A DNA stretch of 64,000 nt. Source: an uncultured Lachnospiraceae bacterium (GTDB lineage Bacteria; Bacillota; Clostridia; Lachnospirales; Lachnospiraceae). The notes beneath the pieces are model-generated. The model worked only from the letters and a program-made list of their open reading frames with translations, was not told the DNA's origin and did no database searches. This document shows, in pieces, positions 16,241 through 25,937 of the stretch. The stretch covers positions 37,082-101,081 of the forward strand of contig CANRZW010000011.1 of assembly GCA_947644545.1 (NCBI GenBank). Direction: 5' to 3'. The position numbers and the translations under genes are program-made. How positions within the stretch are numbered: position 1 is the stretch's first letter; each line of letters opens with the position of its first letter.

Positions 16241-18055
16241 ATGGCAGCCATAGACCAGAGCAAGATCAGGAATTTTTGTATTGTAGCCCACATCGACCAT
16301 GGCAAGTCTACGCTGGCAGACAGAATCATAGAGCAGACAGGGCTTCTGACCAGCAGGGAGATGCAGGCGCAGGTCCTGGACAATATGGAATTGGAGCGGG
16401 AGCGCGGCATTACGATCAAGGCCCAGACGGTGCGCATCGTCTACAATGCCAGGGACGGAAAGGAATATATCTTTAATTTGATCGATACGCCCGGTCATGT
16501 AGACTTTAATTATGAGGTGAGCCGTTCACTGGCGGCCTGCGATGGCGCCATTCTGGTGGTGGATGCTGCCCAGGGGATTGAGGCGCAGACGCTGGCCAAT
16601 GTATATCTGGCCCTGGATCATGACCTGGATGTGTTCCCGGTCATCAATAAGATCGATCTTCCCAGTGCGGATCCGGAGCGCGTCAGGAACGAGATTGAAG
16701 ATGTGATCGGTATCGAAGCGCAGGATGCGCCGTTGATCTCGGCGAAGAACGGAATCGGCATCGAGGAAGTGTTAGAGGCGGTGGTGGAGAAGATACCGGC
16801 GCCCGGCGGCAGTGCGGACAATCCCTTACAGGCGCTTATCTTCGATTCGGTATATGATTCCTATAAAGGGGTGATCGTCTTCTGCCGCATCATGGAGGGA
16901 CGGGTGGCGAAAGGCACTTCCATCCGGATGATGGCTACGAATGCCACGGCAGAGGTGGTGGAAGTAGGGTATTTCGGAGCCGGACAGTTTATTCCCTGCG
17001 AGGAACTCTCGGCGGGAATGGTGGGATATTTGACGGCTTCGATCAAGAATGTCAAGGACACCGCAGTGGGGGACACGATAACGGACTTAAACCGTCCGTG
17101 TGCAGAACCCCTTCCGGGATATAAGAAGGTCAATTCCATGGTATTCTGCGGTATGTATCCGGCGGACGGAGCCAAATACCCCGATCTTCGGGATGCGCTG
17201 GAGAAGCTGCAGCTGAACGATGCTTCCCTGCATTATGAGCCGGAGACGTCCATCGCGCTGGGATTCGGGTTCCGCTGCGGCTTCCTGGGGCTGCTGCATC
17301 TGGAGATCATACAGGAGAGACTGGAGCGGGAATATAATCTGGATCTGGTGACAACCGCACCGGGTGTTATTTATCGGGTGCACAAGACAGACGGGGAAAT
17401 GATCGAACTGACCAATCCGTCGAATCTGCCGGATCCGGCGCAGATCGAATCGATGGAAGAGCCGGTAGTCAGCGCGGAGATCATGGTGACGACCGAGTTC
17501 ATTGGATCGATCATGCAGCTTTGTCAGGAGAGGCGGGGACGCTATATCAGTACGGAATATATTGAGGCATCGAGAGCGCTGCTCAAGTATGAACTGCCGT
17601 TAAATGAGATCATCTATGATTTCTTTGACGCGCTTAAGTCCCGTTCCAGAGGGTATGCTTCTTTTGATTATGAGTTGAAAGGATACGAGGAATCCAAGCT
17701 GGTGAAGCTTGATATTCTGATCAATCATGACGAGGTGGATGCATTGTCCTTTATTGTCCATGCGGACAGCGCTTATGAGCGGGGCAGGCGGATGTGTGAG
17801 AAGCTGAAAGACGAGATTCCGAGGCATCTGTTCGAGATTCCGATTCAGGCGGCGGTGGGCGGTAAGATCATCGCCAGGGAGACCGTGAAGGCCATGCGCA
17901 AGGATGTGCTTGCCAAGTGTTACGGCGGCGATATCACCCGTAAGAAGAAGCTTCTCGAGAAGCAGAAGGAAGGTAAGAAGCGGATGCGGCAGGTGGGCAA
18001 TGTGGAGATTCCGCAGAGCGCATTCATGAGCGTATTGAAGCTGGATGACAAATAG
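16241..18055 (+). CDS. lepA: Elongation factor 4 (LepA GTPase)
   Basis: 604-residue ribosome-bound GTPase that back-translocates stalled ribosomes or assists initiation. GTPase motifs are G1 [10 protein letters not shown]3 DTPGHVDF and G4 NKID. EF-G-like domains II, III and V follow, then the LepA-specific C-terminal domain with [17 protein letters not shown] near the end. The start is ATG 16241 behind AAGGAGG (16229-16235); an upstream in-frame ATG at 16214 lacks such a site. It precedes hemW by 58 bases, the usual Firmicute arrangement. Length is the family norm. Confidence 0.98.
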   Translation: MAAIDQSKIRNFCIVAHIDHGKSTLADRIIEQTGLLTSREMQAQVLDNMELERERGITIKAQTVRIVYNARDGKEYIFNLIDTPGHVDFNYEVSRSLAACDGAILVVDAAQGIEAQTLANVYLALDHDLDVFPVINKIDLPSADPERVRNEIEDVIGIEAQDAPLISAKNGIGIEEVLEAVVEKIPAPGGSADNPLQALIFDSVYDSYKGVIVFCRIMEGRVAKGTSIRMMATNATAEVVEVGYFGAGQFIPCEELSAGMVGYLTASIKNVKDTAVGDTITDLNRPCAEPLPGYKKVNSMVFCGMYPADGAKYPDLRDALEKLQLNDASLHYEPETSIALGFGFRCGFLGLLHLEIIQERLEREYNLDLVTTAPGVIYRVHKTDGEMIELTNPSNLPDPAQIESMEEPVVSAEIMVTTEFIGSIMQLCQERRGRYISTEYIEASRALLKYELPLNEIIYDFFDALKSRSRGYASFDYELKGYEESKLVKLDILINHDEVDALSFIVHADSAYERGRRMCEKLKDEIPRHLFEIPIQAAVGGKIIARETVKAMRKDVLAKCYGGDITRKKKLLEKQKEGKKRMRQVGNVEIPQSAFMSVLKLDDK

Positions 18056-18113
18056 GGAGCCACGGGGGACAAGCGTACGACCCTTAGTTCGATCGATAAG
18101 ACAGGAGCAGCAG

Positions 18114-19334
18114 ATGAGAGAATTGAGCATTTACATTCACATTCCGTTTTGTGTCAGGAAATGCCTCTACTGTGATTTCCTGTCTTTTCCTGTGCAGGAA
18201 GGGCAGAGGACGGAACGGATTTCGAGTTACGGTAACCTGTTAAAGCGTGAGATCGAAGAAGCGGCAGACCGGTACGGGGATTATCAGGTTGTGTCCGTTT
18301 TCTGGGGCGGCGGCACGCCGTCGCTGCTGCCGGCAGAGACATTGGCAGGGATCATGGAGACGCTGTATGGCAGCTATCGTGTGGTGGCAGATGCGGAGAT
18401 CACGATAGAGGCCAATCCGGGCACCGTGACGGCGGACGGGCTGCGGGGATACATAACGGCCGGTATTAATCGTATCAGCATCGGCCTGCAGTCCACGGAC
18501 GACGAAGAACTGACGAGGATCGGCAGGATCCATGATTATCACACTTTTCTGGAGACATATGAACTGGCGCGGGCGGCGGGATTTCGGAATATCAATATCG
18601 ATTTGATGGCGGCGCTGCCGGGACAGAGTGTGTCTTCCTACCGGAAGACGCTTGAACGGGCGGCGGCGCTTAAGCCTGAGCATATCTCCGCCTACAGCCT
18701 GATCCTGGAGGAGGGCACGCCCTTATATGAGAGGCAGGACGACTACCGGTTTCCGACGGAGGAGGAAGACAGGGAGATGTACCTGCTGACAGACGCCTTT
18801 CTTTCTGCCTGCGGCTATCACAGATACGAGATATCCAATTATGCGCTGGACGGCTATGAGTGCCGGCACAATAAGGTGTACTGGCAGCGCGGGCATTATG
18901 CGGGGTTCGGGCTGGGAGCGGCCTCGATGGTGGAGAATGTGCGGTGGAGTAACCCGGCAACATTCGGGGAATATGAGGCATATACCGCGGGCCTGGGGCA
19001 TGGAGACGGCGATACAGACGGAGACGGCGATGCAGACGAGGACGGGCGGCAGCAGGAGCATACGCAGAAAGCAGGCAGCTATCCGGCGCGTCAGGTTCTG
19101 ACCAGGGAGGAACAGATGGAAGAATTCATGTTTCTTGGGCTGCGCATGATGTGCGGGGTCAGTCCGGCAGAGTTTGAGAAGCTGTTTGGCCGGCGGATCG
19201 AGGATGTGTATGGGGACGTACTGTGCCGGCTGTATCGACAGGAACTGCTTGTGCGCGTATCTGACCGCATCCGGTTAACGGCGAGGGGTATCGACGTGAG
19301 CAACCGCGTGATGGCCGAATTTTTACTGGATTGA
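18114..19334 (+). CDS. hemW: Radical SAM heme chaperone HemW
   Basis: 406-residue relative of oxygen-independent coproporphyrinogen oxidase that binds and transfers heme. The radical SAM cluster motif CVRKCLYCDF lies near residue 15, followed by FWGGGTPSLL, and the C-terminal HemN domain is present. ATG 18114 is chosen because GGAG at 18103 precedes it and the family starts with a short strand before the Cys motif. Residues about 295-320 form an acidic Asp/Gly insertion encoded by an 18-base tandem repeat (19003-19038), absent from typical HemW. It lies 58 bases after lepA and 110 before sigK. Confidence 0.93.
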   Translation: MRELSIYIHIPFCVRKCLYCDFLSFPVQEGQRTERISSYGNLLKREIEEAADRYGDYQVVSVFWGGGTPSLLPAETLAGIMETLYGSYRVVADAEITIEANPGTVTADGLRGYITAGINRISIGLQSTDDEELTRIGRIHDYHTFLETYELARAAGFRNINIDLMAALPGQSVSSYRKTLERAAALKPEHISAYSLILEEGTPLYERQDDYRFPTEEEDREMYLLTDAFLSACGYHRYEISNYALDGYECRHNKVYWQRGHYAGFGLGAASMVENVRWSNPATFGEYEAYTAGLGHGDGDTDGDGDADEDGRQQEHTQKAGSYPARQVLTREEQMEEFMFLGLRMMCGVSPAEFEKLFGRRIEDVYGDVLCRLYRQELLVRVSDRIRLTARGIDVSNRVMAEFLLD

Positions 19335-19444
19335 CAGATGGATAACCGAAAGAGACATGGTGGGCATGGGCTATTTTCAGGTGGAAAGGCACTTAAGATC
19401 CCAACGGTTCATAGAATAGAGTAAATGAACTTTGGGGGCTTCTT

Positions 19445-20080
19445 TTGAAGACATTTAAGCAACCATTAACTGCGAAGGAAGAGGCCGTATACTTAAATCT
19501 GATGGAGACGGGCAGCGAAGCGGAGCGGACATGGGCCAAGGAGACGCTGATCGAACATAATCTTCGCCTGGTTGCCCATATAGCCAAGAAGTATCAGAAT
19601 GTGGACGAAGAGACGGAAGATATGATATCGATCGGCACGATCGGCCTGATCAAGGCGATCGATTCTTTTGATTCCGGCAAGGGAAAGCTGAGTACTTACG
19701 CATCGCGCTGCATCGACAATGAACTGCTGATGTTTTTGCGCGCCCGCAAGAAGATCTCCCGGGAAGTGTCTTTGTATGAGCCGATCGGGACGGACAGGGA
19801 AGGAAACGAGATCAATCTGCTGGACGTCATAGAGCAGGAGCAGGTTGATGTGGTCGACAGGCTGGAGGCGGAGAGCAAGCTGAGCAGGCTGTCAGGACTG
19901 ATCCATGATACGCTGAACGAAAGGGAGCGGGAGATCATTATACTGCGGTACGGACTGACCAGCGAGTATGAAGTGACGCAGCGGGAGATCGGCCGCAAGC
20001 TCGGGATTTCGAGAAGCTATGTCTCGCGGATTGAGAAAAGGGCGCTGGAAAAACTGCGGGAGGCTTACGAGACGCCATAG
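19445..20080 (+). CDS. sigK: Sporulation sigma factor SigK
   Basis: 211-residue sigma-70 family factor that directs late mother-cell transcription. Region 2 reads EHNLRLVAHIAKKYQN...DMISIGTIGLIKAIDSF and region 4 ends TQREIGRKLGISRSYVSRIEKRALEKL, both very close to B. subtilis SigK. The gene is continuous, with no skin-type interruption. The N-terminus is short and lacks the long Bacillus pro-sequence; MKTFKQPL begins directly at a TTG start (19445) with GGGGG 7 bases upstream. CATAGAAT at 19410-19417 resembles a SigE -10, which would fit mother-cell control, but the -35 is unclear. Confidence 0.92.
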   Translation: MKTFKQPLTAKEEAVYLNLMETGSEAERTWAKETLIEHNLRLVAHIAKKYQNVDEETEDMISIGTIGLIKAIDSFDSGKGKLSTYASRCIDNELLMFLRARKKISREVSLYEPIGTDREGNEINLLDVIEQEQVDVVDRLEAESKLSRLSGLIHDTLNEREREIIILRYGLTSEYEVTQREIGRKLGISRSYVSRIEKRALEKLREAYETP

Positions 20081-20171
20081 AAAGAACGCTGCAGGAGAGA
20101 AAAGGGAGAAAAAAGGAGGCTGACAGTCGGCCGAAGCGGTGAAGGAAGGAGCCGGCGGACATGAAATTCTA

Positions 20172-20214
20172 AAGAACCTCGTTACGTGCGGCGCTTTGCA
20201 GGAGGTTCTTTTGG
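20172..20214 (+). terminator. Rho-independent terminator after sigK
   Basis: Stem AAGAACCTC (20172-20180) with GAGGTTCTT (20202-20210), followed by a short T-run. Confidence 0.8.
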
Positions 20215-20246
20215 AATATGTTCCGGAATACGGGGGTGAAAATATG

Positions 20247-20274
20247 CACAATACAATATATTGTGTATTTTTTT
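20247..20274 (+). terminator. AT-rich hairpin with T-run
   Basis: Stem CACAATA (20247-20253) with TATTGTG (20259-20265), followed by TATTTTTTT. A second, weaker terminator-like structure behind sigK. Confidence 0.5.
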
Positions 20275-20556
20275 GTCCCCTTTTTTATATAATACTACAT
20301 ATGGAGTTTGGAGAAAGCAGCTGTCAGAATGGCCGGGCAGAATTTTTATACCGGACAGACGGAACGGGGATTGCACATTCTTATCGCATGTGATATAAAA
20401 ACACTAATACATCGAATCGTGAAGACTCGTTGTATCGGTCACATCATCGAATCTGATTTCCGGGTTCATGCAGGGTATCCTGCGTCTTACACATAGTCAT
20501 TTACCTGTTTCCGGGTGTTTTACCACATGACGATCAGGAGAAAAGGGGGAGGAGCA
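20275..20556. other. Intergenic region before the YifB-type gene
   Basis: About 280 bases with no supported gene. It contains a short hairpin GCAGG/CCTGC (20471-20484) and two copies of TTTCCGGGT about 50 bases apart. AT-rich sequence near 20285-20295 (TATATAATAC) may be a -10 element, but no well-spaced -35 is seen. Confidence 0.4.
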
Positions 20557-22101
20557 TTGTTTAGTGCGATACGATCGGGGACTGTCTGCGGCATCGGCAG
20601 TCATTTGGTACAGGTTGAGGTTGACCTGTCGAAGGGCTTGCCATGCTTTCAGATGGTAGGGCTTTTGAGTTCGGAGGTACGGGAGGCAAGAGAGCGGGTG
20701 CGGGTGGCACTGAAAAATTCCGGGATCACCCTTCCGCCCATGTGCATCAACGTGAATCTCTCGCCTGCGGATCTGCGCAAGGAAGGGACCATGTTCGATC
20801 TGCCGGTGGCGGTGGGGATCCTCATCTGTCTTGGCAGGATCTCGCAGGACAGCGCAGCCGACACGATCTTTCTGGGTGAGCTGGGGTTAAACGGGGAGGT
20901 AAAGCCGGTGCGTGGTGTTCTGCCGATCGTTACAAAGGCGAAGGAAAGCGGTCTGCGAAGGTGCATTCTGCCGAAGGACAATGCGATGGAAGGCGCGGTA
21001 GTGGGCGGTATTGAGATGATCGGCGTCGCCAGCATAGCGGAAGCGGCAGCGTATCTGCAGGGGGTAGAGGAGGGAAAAGAGGGACTGATTGCGCCCGTGC
21101 GGATCGATGTTGAGTCTCTGTGGGAGGAGAGAGAGGAACAGACGCCTGATCTTGCGGATATCAGCGGACAGGAGGCGGTGAAGAGAGCGATCGAGGTTGC
21201 TGCGGCCGGCTTTCACCATTTGCTGATGATCGGACCGCCGGGCTCCGGCAAGACCATGCTGGCAAAGCGGATCCCGTCGATCCTGCCGCCGCTCTCCCTG
21301 CAGGAAAGCCTGGAGGTATCGGCGGTCTATAGCGTTTCCGGGCTGCTGCATACATCCAGGGAGATTCTGATCACAAAACGGCCGTTTTTGAATCCCCATC
21401 ATACGATCACCGGCCAGGCGCTTGCGGGAGGTGGCAGGGTACCCGTGCCGGGGATCGTCAGCCTGTCCCACCGCGGCATCCTCTTTCTGGACGAGCTGCC
21501 GGAATTCAAGCGGGAGACGCTGGATATCCTGCGTCAGCCTCTGGAAGACAGGGTGGTACAGATCGCCAGGAGCAGCGGCGTCTATGTGTTTCCGGCGGAT
21601 TTTATGCTGGTGGGAGCCATGAATCCCTGTCCGTGCGGCTACTATCCGGATATGGCGAGGTGCCGCTGTACGCCATATGAGGTCAGGAGATATCTTGGCA
21701 GGATATCCGGTCCGATCCTGGACCGGATCGATATCTGTGTGGAGGCTATGCCGCTGCAGTTTCGGGAGATCGAGAGGAGCCGTACGGGTGAGAGCAGTGC
21801 ACGGATCAGAGAGAGGGTTCTGCGGGCGAGGCAGATGCAGACGGATCGCTTTCAGGGCGGGAACCTGAGATTCAATGCGGATATGGGTGCGGTGGATGTG
21901 GAACGATTCTGCAGATTGGGAACGGGGGAGAGAAAGTATATGGAGCGGATGTTCCGGGCCATGCATCTGTCGGCCAGGGGGTATCACAGGATTCTGAAAG
22001 TGGCGCGCACGATCGCTGATCTGGCCGGGGAGGCTGCGATCCGGGAAGAACATCTGGCGGAGGCAATCTGCTATCGGCAGGTGAATGCAAAGTATGAGTG
22101 A
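20557..22101 (+). CDS. comM: YifB/ComM-type Mg-chelatase-like AAA+ ATPase
   Basis: 514-residue protein of the YifB family. In naturally competent bacteria ComM is a hexameric helicase that extends branch migration during transformation. An N-terminal Lon-protease-like domain (about 1-170) is followed by an AAA+ module with Walker A GPPGSGKTM (about 220), Walker B ILFLDELPEF (about 305) and the family motif GAMNPCPCGYY (about 350), then a C-terminal helical lid. The start is TTG 20557 behind GGGAGGAG. It is next to dprA, another gene of DNA uptake and recombination, so a shared role is likely. Actual competence in this organism is not shown. Confidence 0.92.
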   Translation: MFSAIRSGTVCGIGSHLVQVEVDLSKGLPCFQMVGLLSSEVREARERVRVALKNSGITLPPMCINVNLSPADLRKEGTMFDLPVAVGILICLGRISQDSAADTIFLGELGLNGEVKPVRGVLPIVTKAKESGLRRCILPKDNAMEGAVVGGIEMIGVASIAEAAAYLQGVEEGKEGLIAPVRIDVESLWEEREEQTPDLADISGQEAVKRAIEVAAAGFHHLLMIGPPGSGKTMLAKRIPSILPPLSLQESLEVSAVYSVSGLLHTSREILITKRPFLNPHHTITGQALAGGGRVPVPGIVSLSHRGILFLDELPEFKRETLDILRQPLEDRVVQIARSSGVYVFPADFMLVGAMNPCPCGYYPDMARCRCTPYEVRRYLGRISGPILDRIDICVEAMPLQFREIERSRTGESSARIRERVLRARQMQTDRFQGGNLRFNADMGAVDVERFCRLGTGERKYMERMFRAMHLSARGYHRILKVARTIADLAGEAAIREEHLAEAICYRQVNAKYE

Positions 22102-22103
22102 CA

Positions 22104-22223
22104 GTGCAGGATGTGAGTTGACTGAACAGATAAGTGCAGGATATGAGTTGACAGAACAGATAGGTGCAGGATATGAGCTGATAGAGCAGATAGATGCAGA
22201 GCATGCGTGACAGCGCAGGCGAA
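22104..22223 (+). repeat. 30-bp tandem repeat between comM and dprA
   Basis: Three clear consecutive 30-base units beginning GTGCAGGATATGAG (22104, 22134, 22164) and a degenerate fourth (22194-22223). A related partial unit overlaps the end of the comM coding region just upstream. No hairpin or reading frame is evident. Confidence 0.8.
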
Positions 22224-22302
22224 GGCAGGATAGGAACCGTAGAACGGATGGATGCGGGAAATAAGTTTGCAGGACAGGCAGGAGAAAGGTGTGGTCGGTG
22301 AC

Positions 22303-23454
22303 ATGACGGAGAAGGAAACAGAGAAAGCTTATATACACTGGCTTTACCAGGCGGCAGGAATGGGCAGCAGGACTTTTCTAAGAGACTTGGAGCAGGTCGG
22401 AACGGCGCGTGCAGTGTATGAAATGGCTGCACGCGGTGTGCTTGCGGACAGGCTGCAGGACAGGTACAGGAAGAAGGGCGGGAAACTGCAGAATGCGGTG
22501 AAGGATTATGATGTGATCGGAAGATATGAGGAGATGACAGCCAGGGGGATCTCCATGGTCACCTGCCGGGAAGAGGGCTACCCGAGACGGCTGGCCGCGA
22601 TCCAGGATGCGCCCTATGTCTTATATTACGCAGGCAGCCTTCCGGACGAGGAACGACATTGCGTCGCCGTGATCGGAGCCAGGAGCTGTACGGAATACGG
22701 CAAAGCTATGGCAAAAGAGTTCGGGGCGGTACTGGCGCGGGCAGGGATACTGGTCATAAGCGGGATGGCAAGGGGCATAGACGGAATCGGGCAGAGCGCG
22801 GCGCTGGAGGCCGGCGGGTACTCCATGGGCGTCCTGGGATGCGGGGTGGATATCTGCTATCCGTCGGAGAACAGGGCCTTATATGAGCGGCTGCTTGCAC
22901 AGGGCGGCGTGTGCTCGGAATATCCGCCGGGAACGGCGCCCAAGGCAGTGCTCTTTCCACCAAGGAACCGCATTATCAGCGGATTGTGTGACGGGCTCCT
23001 GGTCATTGAGGCGAAGGAGCGCAGCGGGACGCTGATCACGGTGGATATGGCCCTGGAGCAGGGCAGGGAGGTGTATGCGGTTCCGGGCAGGGTAACCGAT
23101 GCCCTGAGCGCGGGGTGTAATAAGCTGATCAGGCAGGGCGCGGGGCTTGTGGCGGCGCCGGAGGAATTCCTGGAAGACCTGCAGGCGGAGACTGCCGGCA
23201 ATACGGGGCGGTTTCTTTCCGGCCGGCAGCTGTCTTTTCAAATAGAAGGAACACAGATGGAGGGGACACAGAAAGAACTGCTTAAGCTGCTGGACTTTCA
23301 GCCAAGTTCCATGGAGGCGCTGCAGGAGGCATACGAAGATGCTTACGGGCGCTCCATCGGCATTCCGAAGCTTTGCCATACGCTTGTACAGTTATGCGTG
23401 GACGGATATGCCGGACAGATCGGCGGGAGTTATTATCTGAAAAGAAGAACCTGA
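22303..23454 (+). CDS. dprA: DNA processing protein DprA
   Basis: 383 residues. DprA loads RecA on incoming single-stranded DNA. The Rossmann-like core is clear: VIGARSCTEYGKAMA (about 120), ISGMARGIDGIGQSAAL (about 150), VLGCGVDICYPSENRALYE, SEYPPGTAPKAVLFPPRNRIISGL and VIEAKERSGTLITVDMALEQGREVYAVPG. A winged-helix DML1-like domain closes the C-terminus (about 320-383). ATG 22303 is preferred, with AAAGGTG about 10 bases upstream; in-frame GTG codons at 22291-22296 and an ATG at 22252 are alternatives. It lies downstream of comM and upstream of topA, a common dprA-topA order. Confidence 0.94.
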   Translation: MTEKETEKAYIHWLYQAAGMGSRTFLRDLEQVGTARAVYEMAARGVLADRLQDRYRKKGGKLQNAVKDYDVIGRYEEMTARGISMVTCREEGYPRRLAAIQDAPYVLYYAGSLPDEERHCVAVIGARSCTEYGKAMAKEFGAVLARAGILVISGMARGIDGIGQSAALEAGGYSMGVLGCGVDICYPSENRALYERLLAQGGVCSEYPPGTAPKAVLFPPRNRIISGLCDGLLVIEAKERSGTLITVDMALEQGREVYAVPGRVTDALSAGCNKLIRQGAGLVAAPEEFLEDLQAETAGNTGRFLSGRQLSFQIEGTQMEGTQKELLKLLDFQPSSMEALQEAYEDAYGRSIGIPKLCHTLVQLCVDGYAGQIGGSYYLKRRT

Positions 23455-23493
23455 TCCGGACTGTTTTTTTAATTTTTTTTAATTTTTTTCCCC

Positions 23494-23522
23494 TTGTCAG
23501 CGTAAAAAATATAGTGTATAGT
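23494..23522 (+). promoter_or_regulatory. SigA-type promoter of topA
   Basis: TTGTCA (23494-23499), 17-base spacer, TATAGT (23517-23522). It follows an unusually T-rich stretch (23463-23489) after dprA and leaves a leader of about 145 bases that contains an imperfect inverted repeat around 23584-23613. Confidence 0.65.
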
Positions 23523-23674
23523 GGTTCACGTTGACGGATCCTATTTAAGAAACGGCATATGATAATAAGTAGATTTCTTGCGGGATTCTGCCAGGGTGGT
23601 ATCCGGCAGGAATATCTGCAGGACGAATTTGGAAATATGTCTATTAAATTAAGGAAGAGACAGGGGAATATTCT

Positions 23675-25750
23675 ATGGCAAAGTATCTGGTAATTGTGGA
23701 ATCACCGGCTAAGGTGAAGACGATCAAGAAGTTTTTGGGAGCGAATTATGAGGTGGCTGCCAGCAACGGGCATGTGCGGGATCTGCCGCGCAGTGTGCTG
23801 GGCATCGATGTAGAACATGATTTTGAGCCAAAATACATCACGATCAGAGGAAAGGGAGATATTCTGGCGAACCTGCGCAAGGAAGTCAGGAAGGCCGAGA
23901 AGATCTATCTGGCAACGGACCCTGACCGTGAGGGAGAAGCCATTTCGTGGCATCTTCTGGCAGCCTTGAAATTAGAGAACAAGAAAGTATATCGTATCAC
24001 ATTTAATGAGATCACGAAGACTGCCGTGAAGGAGTCCTTGAAGAACGCCAGAGAGATCGATATGGATCTGGTGGATGCACAGCAGGCAAGGCGATGTCTG
24101 GATCGTATGGTAGGATATAAGATCTCACCGGTGCTGTGGGCTAAGGTAAAGAGAGGCTTAAGCGCCGGACGTGTCCAGTCGGTGGCCCTGCGCATTATCT
24201 GTGACCGGGAGGAGGAGATCAACGCTTTTATCCCGGAAGAATACTGGACGCTGGACGCTTCCTTTGCGGTGGCAGGGGAGAAGAAACCTCTGCTTGCCAA
24301 ATACTATGGGACGGTGGAAGAGAAGAAGACGATCTCTTCCAGGGAAGAGCTTGAGAAGATCAAGCGGCAGCTGGATCAGGCCGAGTATCAGGTGACCTCC
24401 GTGAAGACAGGCGAGAGGATTAAGAAAGCGCCGCTGCCGTTTACGACCTCGACGCTGCAGCAGGAAGCCAGCAAAGTGCTCAATTTTTCCACCCAGAAGA
24501 CCATGCGTCTTGCCCAGCAGCTGTATGAGGGCGTTGAGATCAAGGGGAACGGCACGGCGGGTATCATTACCTATCTGCGTACGGATTCGACCAGAGTGTC
24601 GGAGGAAGCGGCGAAGACGGCGGAAGCGTTTATTACGGAGAAATACGGGGAGACTTACGCGGCCGGGACAAAGCAGGAGCCAAAGAGCGGCAAGAAGATC
24701 CAGGATGCCCATGAAGCGATCCGCCCTACCGATATCAGCAGGATTCCGCTGGAGATCAAGGAGTCACTGTCGAGGGATCAGTTCAGGCTATATCAGCTGA
24801 TCTGGAAACGGTTCGTGGCAAGCTGTATGGCGGCGGCCGTCTATGAGACAACATCGGTGAAAATCGATGCTGCCGGGCATCGGTTCAGCGTGGCGGCTTC
24901 CAAGGTGAAATTTGACGGATTTATGAGCGTCTATACCGAAGAGGAAGAAAAGGAAGAGAACAACACCCTGATGAAGGGAATCAGCAAGGATACGAAACTT
25001 ACGCTGAAAAGTCTGGAGGAGAAACAGCATTTCACCCAGCCTGCGCCGCATTATACGGAGGCTTCCCTGGTGCGGTCCATGGAGGAACTGGGAATCGGAC
25101 GGCCCAGTACCTATGCGCCTACGATTACGACCATACTGGCCAGAAGATATATTGTCAAGGAGAACAGGAACCTTTATGTAACGGAACTTGGCGAAGTGGT
25201 GAACAATATGATGAAAGAAGCGTTTCCGTCTATTGTCGACGTGAATTTTACGGCGACAATGGAGGCGCTTTTGGACGGCGTGGAAGAGGGAAGCGTGAAG
25301 TGGAAGACCGTGGTGTCCAATTTCTACCCTGATCTGGAGGCGGCCGTGGATAAAGCGGAGAAGGAGCTGGACCAGGTGGAGATCGCAGACGAGCTTTCGG
25401 ATGAATTCTGTGATAACTGCGGCAGACAGATGGTCATTAAATACGGCCCCCACGGCAGGTTCCTGGCCTGTCCCGGATTCCCGGAATGCCGCAGCACGAA
25501 GCCTTATTTCGAGAAGATCGGTGTGGCATGTCCGAAGTGCGGCAAGGACATTGTGTTGAAGAAGACAAAGAAGGGCCGGAAGTATTATGGCTGTATCGAC
25601 AATCCGGAGTGTGATTTCATGGTATGGCAAAAACCGGTAGAGGACAGATGTGACCGCTGTGGGTCTATTATGCTGCAGAAAGGGAATAAGTTAGTGTGTG
25701 CCGATGAGAAATGCGGATTCGTTAAGGATGCGCAGAAACAGGAGGCATAA
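23675..25750 (+). CDS. topA: DNA topoisomerase I
   Basis: 691-residue type IA topoisomerase that relaxes negative supercoils. The N-terminal TOPRIM domain has VESPAKVKTI and DPDREGEAI. The catalytic Tyr is residue 300 in TYLRTDSTRVS. Three C-terminal zinc-ribbon segments (CDNCGRQM..., CPKCGKDI..., CDRCGSIM...) occupy about 580-685, as usual in Firmicutes. The ATG follows GACAGGGG. It has its own promoter and is 187 bases upstream of codY. The order dprA-topA-codY-flagellar genes is common in Clostridia and Bacilli. Confidence 0.98.
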   Translation: MAKYLVIVESPAKVKTIKKFLGANYEVAASNGHVRDLPRSVLGIDVEHDFEPKYITIRGKGDILANLRKEVRKAEKIYLATDPDREGEAISWHLLAALKLENKKVYRITFNEITKTAVKESLKNAREIDMDLVDAQQARRCLDRMVGYKISPVLWAKVKRGLSAGRVQSVALRIICDREEEINAFIPEEYWTLDASFAVAGEKKPLLAKYYGTVEEKKTISSREELEKIKRQLDQAEYQVTSVKTGERIKKAPLPFTTSTLQQEASKVLNFSTQKTMRLAQQLYEGVEIKGNGTAGIITYLRTDSTRVSEEAAKTAEAFITEKYGETYAAGTKQEPKSGKKIQDAHEAIRPTDISRIPLEIKESLSRDQFRLYQLIWKRFVASCMAAAVYETTSVKIDAAGHRFSVAASKVKFDGFMSVYTEEEEKEENNTLMKGISKDTKLTLKSLEEKQHFTQPAPHYTEASLVRSMEELGIGRPSTYAPTITTILARRYIVKENRNLYVTELGEVVNNMMKEAFPSIVDVNFTATMEALLDGVEEGSVKWKTVVSNFYPDLEAAVDKAEKELDQVEIADELSDEFCDNCGRQMVIKYGPHGRFLACPGFPECRSTKPYFEKIGVACPKCGKDIVLKKTKKGRKYYGCIDNPECDFMVWQKPVEDRCDRCGSIMLQKGNKLVCADEKCGFVKDAQKQEA

Positions 25751-25762
25751 TATAATTTTTGC

Positions 25763-25777
25763 GAATGTCTGAAAATT
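25763..25777 (+). promoter_or_regulatory. CodY-box-like site upstream of codY
   Basis: GAATGTCTGAAAATT matches the CodY consensus AATTTTCWGAAAATT at 12 of 15 positions. It lies 56 bases upstream of the -35 of the codY promoter, consistent with autoregulation. Confidence 0.5.
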
Positions 25778-25832
25778 CAATATAATTTATATAAATTGTG
25801 AAGCAAACGATGCGAAATGTGCTCGATAGACA

Positions 25833-25861
25833 TTGATTATACTCGAATGTTGTGCTAGAAT
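25833..25861 (+). promoter_or_regulatory. SigA-type promoter of codY
   Basis: TTGATT (25833-25838), 17-base spacer, TAGAAT (25856-25861) preceded by an extended-10 TGC. About 75 bases lie between this and the codY start. Confidence 0.75.
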
Positions 25862-25937
25862 CATTTTAGATAGAATTGTGTAATTATTTAGGATATTCAG
25901 TCTGTCCGTTTTGGGACAGAGTATAAGGAGAGGGCTC

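Noticed and set aside
19445..20080. sigK split by a skin-like element
   Set aside because: The coding region is continuous through regions 2 to 4, and no recombinase gene is nearby.
20887..22338. 483-codon open frame on the - strand opposite comM
   Set aside because: Antisense to a clear YifB-family gene; low-complexity translation partly produced by the 30-bp repeats.
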